A stretch of DNA of 64,000 nt, from positions 39,533-103,532 of the forward strand of contig JAJYXQ010000071.1 of the NCBI GenBank assembly GCA_021796385.1, in the 5' to 3' direction. The notes under the pieces were generated by a model that saw nothing but the letters and a program-made list of their open reading frames with translations, had not been told where the DNA came from and did no database searches. A program made the translations under genes and the position numbers. Source of the DNA: Thermoplasmata archaeon (GTDB lineage Archaea > Thermoplasmatota > Thermoplasmata > Lutacidiplasmatales > UBA184). Numbering within the stretch: position 1 is the first letter of the stretch; each line of letters starts with the position of its first letter. Shown here piece by piece: positions 53,011 to 61,377 of the stretch.

Positions 53011-54386
53011 CCGCCACGACCAAGGCTCAGGTCCCCCTTCGCCGGATGGGCCTCTTCGACTTGGTGGCCGCCGGGGCCACGTTCATGGCGCCTGCGTTCT
53101 CCCTGGCCGCGATCTTTCCGGACATCGCCCTGACGGGGGGGTCCTACGCCTTCGTCGGGGTGTTGCTCGGCGCGCTGGCCGCGGTCCTCGTCGCCCTTTC
53201 CTTTGCGGAGATGTCTCGGCACCACCTCAAGGCCGGCGGAGCCTATGCCATCGTTGGAGGCGAGATATCGCCGATCGCAGGATTCGCGGCTGGCTGGGGG
53301 CTCACCATACTCTACCTGCTGGGACCCGCCATCCCCCTCCTGCTCGCCGTTAGTTCGCTCGCCATCATCTTTCCCACCCTGGTCGGGGTCCTCGTTCCAG
53401 TCACCATCGCGGTGGCCCTGGCGGTGTTCGTTGTGAACGCCTTGGGGTTGAAGCCATCCACCCGGATCGCCTTCCTCTTCTTTGTGGCCGAGGCGGCGAT
53501 CCTGGTCCTCATCTCGGCAATCCTCTTCGCCCACCCGGCCCAGCCCGTCCCCGCCGTGACGGGAGGGCTGAACATCCTCAATGCCGTGGGTTACTCGGCG
53601 ATCTTCACGGTATTCCTCTTCCTTGGCTTCGAGTCGGTGACCACCTTCTCAGAGGAGGCGGAGGTACCGTCTCGCGATGTGGCCAAGGGAACCGTGTACG
53701 CCATCGCCATCGCTGCGGTCATCTACATCGTGAGCGCTCTAGCCCTCACCCGTGCCGTACCGCAAGCCAACTGGGGTCTCGGGTTCACCGGGGGGCTCTC
53801 GACAGTCCTCGGACCCAATTGGGACCTGCCCCTTGCCATCGTCATCCTGACAAGCTCCATGGGGGCGCTAATCGCAGTGGAAAACACCTGCGCCCGGCTC
53901 TTCTTCGCGATGGGCAGGGATGGGATGCTCCCCCCCCAGCTCAGCCAACTCTTCGGCAAGGGCCGAGCCCCCGTGGTCACCTTGGGGGTCTCAGCCGCGG
54001 TGACGGCGGGCTTCGTAGTGTGGTCGGAGTCGACCACCGGTCCCCTGGCGGCCCCGGTGGGGCTCGTGCTCAACCTGCTGCCTTCGATGCTTACCCTGGG
54101 TGCGCTCGTGGCCTACTTCCTCGTGAGCCTGTCGGCCCTGCTCCGGACGCGTCGGGAAGGGCTCTGGCGCAATGCCCTTGTGCCGCTGGGTGGGGTCCTC
54201 GTGACGGGGCTGCTCATCGGGATCCAGTTCGACCCGTCCTCCATCCTGTTCTCCTCCTCGGTCTTGCTGGGAATGGCGGTTTGGTACGGGATGGGCGCGT
54301 TGCTCCTGCTGGCGAGCTACATCCTTAGCTCAAAAGGTCCCGAGTCGACCCAGGCCGTCCCGAACTTGGGACGGCTCCCTGATTGA
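53007..54386 (+). CDS. APC-family amino acid permease
   Basis: 459 residues with about 12 TM helices. 'LFDLVAAGATFMAPAFSLAAIFP' is the unwound first helix, and 'GGAYAIVGGEISPIAGFAAGW' and 'NAVGYSAIFTVFLFLGFESVTTFSEEAE' (read in parts), with 'PSRDVAKGTVYAI', are diagnostic of the amino acid-polyamine-organocation superfamily. The substrate is probably an amino acid and the coupling ion H+ or Na+. The ATGA overlap with the sugar-phosphate mutase gene is odd, because no functional link is evident. Confidence 0.88.
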   Translation: MTATTKAQVPLRRMGLFDLVAAGATFMAPAFSLAAIFPDIALTGGSYAFVGVLLGALAAVLVALSFAEMSRHHLKAGGAYAIVGGEISPIAGFAAGWGLTILYLLGPAIPLLLAVSSLAIIFPTLVGVLVPVTIAVALAVFVVNALGLKPSTRIAFLFFVAEAAILVLISAILFAHPAQPVPAVTGGLNILNAVGYSAIFTVFLFLGFESVTTFSEEAEVPSRDVAKGTVYAIAIAAVIYIVSALALTRAVPQANWGLGFTGGLSTVLGPNWDLPLAIVILTSSMGALIAVENTCARLFFAMGRDGMLPPQLSQLFGKGRAPVVTLGVSAAVTAGFVVWSESTTGPLAAPVGLVLNLLPSMLTLGALVAYFLVSLSALLRTRREGLWRNALVPLGGVLVTGLLIGIQFDPSSILFSSSVLLGMAVWYGMGALLLLASYILSSKGPESTQAVPNLGRLPD

Positions 54387-54428
54387 GCGCACCGGTCACT
54401 CCGCGTCTTGTGAGATAGCCTTATTTGA

Positions 54429-54440
54429 TTAGATATCTAA
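54429..54440. promoter_or_regulatory. Perfect 12-bp palindrome just before a start codon
   Basis: TTAGATATCTAA equals its reverse complement and ends 7 bases before ATG 54448. A TATA-like TTATTTGA starts at 54421. The downstream protein looks AbrB-like, so autorepression is plausible. Confidence 0.55.
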
Positions 54441-54447
54441 CAGAGTC

Positions 54448-55005
54448 ATGGGAGAAGACTACGTCGTGCTCAAGGCCGTCCACCCGACCTGGTGCACCAC
54501 GCAACTCCCGGGAGACGTCGCAGAGCTGCTCGGGATATCCTCGGACGTGCTCAAGGGTCTCCACCGACCGGCGCGGGCCCTTGCGTTCCTTTCTCGCGGC
54601 CCGGGCACCCTCCGGGTGCTCAGCCTCTACCGTGGTGGTGACCTCTTGGCAAAGGAGATGGCGGCGGACCGTGTGGTGGCCACCGCGCAGCTCACCGAAA
54701 AGCATGTCTTCAACATCCCCGGTGCCGTCGAGGAGCACTTGGGATTGGTCAGCCGTCCCCAGGAAACCCGGAACACCCGGTGGACGAACGACATGATCGT
54801 CTGGTTCCTTCCTAAAGACGAATATTACGAGTACCGTCAGGCGGTGGCCGGTGGCAGCGAGTTTCCGGGCCTTCACTCTAGAACCCCTCCCCGGGTCTAC
54901 CTCACGAAGTCGCTCTTCGGCGATCTCCGCCCCAACCTTCTCGAGGAGGAAGGGTTAAGGGGAACCCCTCTCTCTCGCTCCCCGCTCCCGAAGGCTCGCC
55001 GGTAG
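54448..55005 (+). CDS. Hypothetical protein with two AbrB-like half-sites
   Basis: 185 residues. Two stretches resemble the SpoVT/AbrB swapped-hairpin core: 'TTQLPGDVAELLGI' near residue 17, and 'HVFNIPGAVEEHLGL' near residue 86, followed by 'MIVWFLPKDEYYEYR'. This internal duplication suggests a single-chain DNA-binding protein, which is inference since no full family match is clear. The C-terminal 40 residues are basic and disordered-looking ('LSRSPLPKARR'). A 12-bp palindrome lies immediately upstream. It is followed by the LOG-like gene 29 bases on. Confidence 0.65.
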   Translation: MGEDYVVLKAVHPTWCTTQLPGDVAELLGISSDVLKGLHRPARALAFLSRGPGTLRVLSLYRGGDLLAKEMAADRVVATAQLTEKHVFNIPGAVEEHLGLVSRPQETRNTRWTNDMIVWFLPKDEYYEYRQAVAGGSEFPGLHSRTPPRVYLTKSLFGDLRPNLLEEEGLRGTPLSRSPLPKARR

Positions 55006-55034
55006 TTGCGCGCCCCATCTGAAGCGATGAGTCG

Positions 55035-55574
55035 ATGAAGACCCGTTCCATCAAGGTTTCGGACCCGCCGTCGGACCCGGTGGAACGGCCCATCCTCTTG
55101 GGTGTCATCGGCGGTGAGACACCCCCCGAGAAGGCCCGGCACCTCGCGGAAGAGGTCGGGGCGCTGGCGGCGCAGCGCGGTGCGATCATCGTGTGCGGGG
55201 GACATGGGGGGGTCATGGAGAGCGTGTGCAAGGGGGCGGCCCGGGCGGGCGGCACGACCATCGGAGTCCTTCCCTCGAGCGACCGGCACACGGCCAACCC
55301 CTACGTCACCATCCCGATCGTCACCGCCATGAGCACGGCACGGAACGCGATCATCGTCCGGACGGCCGAAGCGCTGATCGCCATTGACGGGGCTTACGGT
55401 ACTCTCACCGAGATCGCGTATGCGCTCGACCTCAAGCACAAGGTCTTCCTCTTGGAGAGTTGGCCCCTCGAACGGATCCCGGTCGACGAGAACCTGTTCG
55501 AGAAGGTGTCCACCCCCCGGGACGCCGTGGAGCGGGCGCTCGCCTACGCTCGGGAGAACCGGAGCCGGCCGTGA
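55035..55574 (+). CDS. LOG/TIGR00725-like Rossmann-fold nucleotide-binding protein
   Basis: 179 residues. 'LLGVIGGETPPEKARHLAEEVG', 'IIVCGGHGGVMESVCKGAARAGG' and 'EALIAIDGAYGTLTEIAYAL' match the TIGR00725 branch of the LOG/MoCo-carrier fold. The true LOG motifs PGGxGTxxE and GGGxxGLM appear here as 'IDGAYGTLTE' and 'CGGHGGVME', so phosphoribohydrolase activity on cytokinin-like nucleotides is doubtful; binding of a nucleotide or cofactor is safer. The NUDIX gene overlaps its stop by GTGA. Confidence 0.85.
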   Translation: MKTRSIKVSDPPSDPVERPILLGVIGGETPPEKARHLAEEVGALAAQRGAIIVCGGHGGVMESVCKGAARAGGTTIGVLPSSDRHTANPYVTIPIVTAMSTARNAIIVRTAEALIAIDGAYGTLTEIAYALDLKHKVFLLESWPLERIPVDENLFEKVSTPRDAVERALAYARENRSRP

Positions 55575-56095
55575 GCGCCACCCGCGGGAACCGGGCGGCG
55601 GTCCTCGTGGTCTTCCGGGAGGGTGTCCACGGTCGGGAGGTCCTCCTCATGCGTCGGAAGGAGCGGGACGGAGACCCTTGGTCGGGACAGATCAGCTTTC
55701 CTGGGGGACACGCCGAACCGGAAGATCCTTCCTTGTTGGCGACCGCTTTGCGCGAAGCCCGGGAGGAGGTAGGGCTCGAGGCCTCCGAGCTCGACGGTAC
55801 TCCCACCCTGGTCGGAGAAAGGAGTCCCGGGAACCTGCAGCACCTGATCGTGAGCGTCTTCGTGGGACATCTTCGGGACGGGAGACCGGTCACGCTCGCT
55901 CCCGGCCCGGAAGCCTCCGAGGTGCACTGGGTCCTGGTCTCGGGACTCCGGACCGAGACACGGACCGTCGCCTTGCCCCGGCGCGGGATCGACCTTGAGG
56001 TCGAAGGGTACGCAGCCGGGGAGCTCTACATCTGGGGACTGACCTACCGCATCCTCTCCGACTATCTGAGCCGGGGACGGGTAGGGCCGGACTGA
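55571..56095 (+). CDS. NUDIX hydrolase, CoA pyrophosphatase-like
   Basis: 174 residues from GTG 55571, overlapping the previous stop (GTGA). The Nudix box is 'GHAEPEDPSLLATALREAREEVGL', read in two parts: GGHAEPED and ALREAREEVGL. The preceding 'WSGQISFPGG' is the extra motif of CoA and acyl-CoA diphosphatases (NudL/Pcd1). The likely reaction is CoA or a nucleotide sugar to the adenosine bisphosphate and phosphopantetheine part. The pairing with a LOG-like gene suggests nucleotide clean-up. It converges on hutU 8 bases away. Confidence 0.87.
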   Translation: MSATRGNRAAVLVVFREGVHGREVLLMRRKERDGDPWSGQISFPGGHAEPEDPSLLATALREAREEVGLEASELDGTPTLVGERSPGNLQHLIVSVFVGHLRDGRPVTLAPGPEASEVHWVLVSGLRTETRTVALPRRGIDLEVEGYAAGELYIWGLTYRILSDYLSRGRVGPD

Positions 56096-56103
56096 ACCCC
56101 CGA

Positions 56104-57773
<1,670 letters not shown>

Positions 57774-57777
<4 letters not shown>

Positions 57778-59003
57778 GGAAGCAGTTCTCCGAAGTGTTC
57801 CATCAAGCGGAGGGCCAACTGGGACTTGGGGCCTTCCATCGCTAGCGGCTTCGCCGAGGGAAGGACGAGGAGCACCATGGACTCTTCCGCCCCCATCGCC
57901 GAAGGGCCGTTCGCCACTACTGCGTCGAGCCCGACCTCCTGCATGAGCGTCCGGGCGCGGGCGGCCAAGTCCTCGGGGGTGTCGAAGGGCGCCAGCTTGA
58001 ATCCGACGAGCTTCGCATTCGGGGAGAGCCTCCCTCGGATCTCGGGAAGGACCTTGCGGGTGCGTGCGAGCCTCAAGTTCACCGTGGCCTCCGTGGCCGA
58101 GTCGATCTTGCCTTTGCGGCGGCCTTCGACCGTGTAGTCGGAGAGCGCGGCCGGAACGAGGACCAGGTCCGCTCCCTTAAGCTCCCCGGGGAACCGCTCC
58201 ATGAGGTCGTGGAGGTCCGAAAGGTCGCGGAATCGCCGGGTCGGGATGAACTCGGGGACCGGGACCCGGGCTTCTCCGAGCCAGAGTATAGGTATGGCGC
58301 CGAGTCGGAATGCCCACGAAGCAAGCTCCACCGCGGTACGGCCGCTTCCTCCGTTCGTCACGTAACGGACGTCGTCGATTTGCTCGGCAGTGGACCCGCC
58401 GATGACGAGCACGGACCTGCCCTTTAGCGGACCCCGTCCCAAGTGATGCATCACATGGGCCACGATCGCATCCGGGTGGGCGAGCTTCGCCTCGTTCTCT
58501 TCGAGGACCGGTGGAACGAAGTGTACTCCGGCCTTTCGCAGCGAGTCTAGGTTGGCATTGACGAGGCGGTTCCGGGTCATCTCGGAATGCATTGCGGGAG
58601 CCACCACGATCGGGATCCCCGCCCCCAGGGCCATCGAGGCGAAAGTGGTCACCGAAGTGTCGGATATGCCGAGGGCGATCTTGGATAGCGTGTTGGACGT
58701 GGCCGGGGCGATAAGCATGAGGCTCGCCTTTCCCGCCCCCGGTCCCACGTACTTGACGTGTTCTACCTGCCCGGTGATGTCCACGACGGGGGGGATCCCT
58801 GCAGCGAACTCGATTGCCCCGGGGGTCACGATCGACGTGGCGTCTCGACTCATGACCGGCACCACCTTGGCCCCGTGGCGGAGGAGTTCCCGGATGACCT
58901 TGATCGATTCTACCGCTGCGATCGAACCCGTGATCCCAACGACGATCGTCTCCCCCTTGAGACGGTTAGAGCGGTCGCTCAGGATGGCCTCACTCGGATG
59001 CAT
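57774..59003 (-). CDS. coaBC: Bifunctional phosphopantothenoylcysteine decarboxylase / synthetase
   Basis: 409 residues. The CoaC half (about 1-185) has '[21 protein letters not shown]' for FMN, a catalytic His in '[20 protein letters not shown]' and '[13 protein letters not shown]' in place of PxMNxxMW. The CoaB half has '[22 protein letters not shown]', '[16 protein letters not shown]', '[16 protein letters not shown]' and '[12 protein letters not shown]'. It joins 4'-phosphopantothenate to cysteine and then decarboxylates, in CoA synthesis. Archaeal versions use CTP. It is the first gene of the coaBC-hutU pair. Confidence 0.93.
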
Positions 59004-59098
59004 GGTCCCGGGGAAAAGAGAACAGAGCGGGGTTTAGCCCTTTCCTCCCATCCGTCGGGTCCTAAAAGCGGGAGAACGGAGAGGCTGGCCCCGCTGGA

Positions 59099-60208
59099 TC
59101 AGTTCTCCCGCCACTGGAAGACGCGGACGGAGGCGATGAACAGGATGAGTGCCAGGATCCCGACCACCGCCATGTCGAAGAGTGCGGTCCCCACGTTCCC
59201 GTAGAGCATCGCGGCATTCAAGCCATCGATCACATAGAAGAGCGGGAGGACGTGGGCCACCGTAACAAGCCAGGGTGGGAACAACGATACGGGGAAGAAG
59301 GTCCCCGAGAGGAACATCATGGGGAACGTGATGATATTCCCGATGACAGCGGCGGTTTCGGGGTCCTTCGAGATGCTGCCGGCCAGCAGACCCAACGAAG
59401 TGAACAGGATCGGCCCGAGCACCAGGAAGGGGAGCATCAGGGGTGAAAGGGTCACCTTGGCCCCGAACGCCCCCTGCCCGACGGCGACCATGATCACAGT
59501 GGAGACCAGGGTGAGGATGATGTACCAGATGATGGTGGAGCTGAGCCACTCGGACTTCGTGAGCGGGGTTAGGGAGAGCTGCCGGAACAGTTTCTCCTTC
59601 TTGTACTCGGAGCTGATGTTGACCATCGAGAACATGGGAGAGGTCAGGACGGAGAACCCGATGAGCCCCGGGACCAGGTAATCGATGTATTGGAAGGATT
59701 GTCCGCCCAGCGTCGGCGGGCTCAGCTGCTGGACGTTCAGGATGACGGTGCCGTTCGCGCGCTGCAAGTTGAAGTAGTTGGCCACGCCATCCACGGCCCC
59801 GTAGACGATTCCCGACGTGGTGGCATCCTGAGGGTTCGTGATCACCGTGAGGTTCACCGGGGTCTTGTTGAAATAGCCGGCCGCGAAACCCGCGGGGATC
59901 ACGAGACCATCGGACTGGTCGTTCGCGGCTAGCCATTTCGACAGGTTCCCCACCGAGGGGCTTACGAAATGCAGGTGAACCACCTTGGTCGAGTTAAGGG
60001 CTTCGAGGAACTGGAGGCTCAAAGGGGAGTTGTGGTCCAGGTTCTGGACGTAGACGTCCACGCTAGTGGTGCTGGAATTCGAGAAGATCGCCCCGAACAG
60101 GAGGATAAGGATGACGGGGAAAACCAGGGCGAAGAAGAGACCGACGCGGCTCCGGAGGTAACCCTTGGCGAACACCCCGAGGTTGAGGTACACCCGTCGC
60201 GGGCTCAT
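59099..60208 (-). CDS. ABC-2 type transporter permease
   Basis: 369 residues from Met 60208, overlapping the ATPase stop by ATGA. One TM helix near residue 20-40 is followed by a large outside domain (about 41-180) rich in Asn, then five helices: 'YIDYLVPGLIGFSVLTSPMF', 'SSTIIWYIILTLVSTVIMVAV', 'MLPFLVLGPILFTSLGLLAG', 'IGNIITFPMMFLSGTFFPVS' and 'DMAVVGILALILFIASVRVF'. This is the ABC2/YhgE-like exporter layout. The substrate is unknown; drug, lipid or peptide export is typical. It forms one exporter with the ATPase below. Confidence 0.9.
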   Translation of the reverse strand: MSPRRVYLNLGVFAKGYLRSRVGLFFALVFPVILILLFGAIFSNSSTTSVDVYVQNLDHNSPLSLQFLEALNSTKVVHLHFVSPSVGNLSKWLAANDQSDGLVIPAGFAAGYFNKTPVNLTVITNPQDATTSGIVYGAVDGVANYFNLQRANGTVILNVQQLSPPTLGGQSFQYIDYLVPGLIGFSVLTSPMFSMVNISSEYKKEKLFRQLSLTPLTKSEWLSSTIIWYIILTLVSTVIMVAVGQGAFGAKVTLSPLMLPFLVLGPILFTSLGLLAGSISKDPETAAVIGNIITFPMMFLSGTFFPVSLFPPWLVTVAHVLPLFYVIDGLNAAMLYGNVGTALFDMAVVGILALILFIASVRVFQWREN

Positions 60209-61176
60209 TTGGAACCTCCCAGGGCCGTGGGGCCGACGTCCCCGGACTCTGTGGTCTTGCCGACGAGGCGGATGAAGACGTCCTCTAGGGTGTCTTGACG
60301 GGTCGAGACCCCCGTCCACGGTATCCCGCTCTGCTGCACCAGGGTGAGCACCCGGAGCACGTCCTCATTCGAGTTCAGCTCGACGTCCACCGTATGGTCT
60401 TCGGCGCGCACGGGCAGGTCCAACTTCGAGCGCAGGTAATCGGCCAGCTTGGGGGGGGCTTGGAGGGAGAGCACTTCGCTCCGTCCGTGCTCCCGGATGA
60501 TGTCCTCCGGGCTGCCGGTCGCCACGATCTTGCCGTGGTTGATGATCGCCACGCGATCGGCGAGGAGCTGGGCCTCCTCGAGGTAATGGGTCGTGAGGAA
60601 GACCGTGCGTCCTTCGGACCGGAGCGAGCGGATCACCTCCCATATGGACCGCCGGGCCTGGGGATCAAGCCCGGTCGTGGGTTCGTCCAGGAACAGGACG
60701 GCCGGCTCGTTGACGAGGGCGAGGGCAAGGCCCATCTTCTGCTTTTGGCCGCCCGAGAGCGTCTCGTACCGGTCCGAGGCCTTGTCCTCGAGCCGGACCT
60801 TCTTCAGTATCGCATCGGCGTCGGCCCTCTTTCCGAAGAGGCCGGCGTAGAAGGCCACAGCCTCCTTCGGGGTGATCTTGTCGAAGAACTTGAAGTCCTG
60901 CGGAATGACCCCCAGTTGCCGGATGAGCTTCTTGTTGTCCTTCCAGGGGTCCAGCCCGAGGACCTCGACCTCCCCCGACGTCCGGGGTCGGAGGCCTTCC
61001 AGGATCTCCACCGTGGTGGTCTTCCCCGCCCCGTTCGGTCCGAGGAAGGCATAGACCTCTCCCTTCTGGATCGATAGGTCGATGCCGTCAACCGCCCGGA
61101 GGTTGCCGTAGTCCTTGACAAGTTTCCGGATCGCGATGACCTCGACCAAGTTTATCAATGCCTCTGTGCGTTGCAA
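60205..61176 (-). CDS. ABC transporter ATP-binding protein
   Basis: 323 residues. Walker A 'FLGPNGAGKTTTVEIL', Q-loop 'IPQDFKFFDK', signature 'LSGGQKQKMGLALAL', Walker B 'AVLFLDEPTTGLDP' and H-loop 'VFLTTHYLEEA' are all present. The C-terminal ~80 residues ('TLEDVFIRLVGKTTES') are of the DrrA/CcmA type. No ATG exists near the start; TTG codons at 61176, 61158 and 61149 are candidates, and the last ('LVEVIAIRKLVKDYG') fits the family best. It energises the permease encoded immediately after it. Confidence 0.92.
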   Translation of the reverse strand: MQRTEALINLVEVIAIRKLVKDYGNLRAVDGIDLSIQKGEVYAFLGPNGAGKTTTVEILEGLRPRTSGEVEVLGLDPWKDNKKLIRQLGVIPQDFKFFDKITPKEAVAFYAGLFGKRADADAILKKVRLEDKASDRYETLSGGQKQKMGLALALVNEPAVLFLDEPTTGLDPQARRSIWEVIRSLRSEGRTVFLTTHYLEEAQLLADRVAIINHGKIVATGSPEDIIREHGRSEVLSLQAPPKLADYLRSKLDLPVRAEDHTVDVELNSNEDVLRVLTLVQQSGIPWTGVSTRQDTLEDVFIRLVGKTTESGDVGPTALGGSK

Positions 61177-61377
61177 AATCTTCCCGGTATTTGTCCCTTT
61201 TGTAAGCTCGAGTACCTATCGAAATACGCCGTTTGGCTGTTCCGCAAGCGTGAACGTTCTCTGGGCTTGACTCGATAGTCACGATTCGACCGCGCACGAA
61301 CGCAGTGCAAACGGTCCAAACGACGGGGAAGGGATCCGCGTACTCTCGCCGCGAGCCTCAGGGAAAGGACCCCTCCT

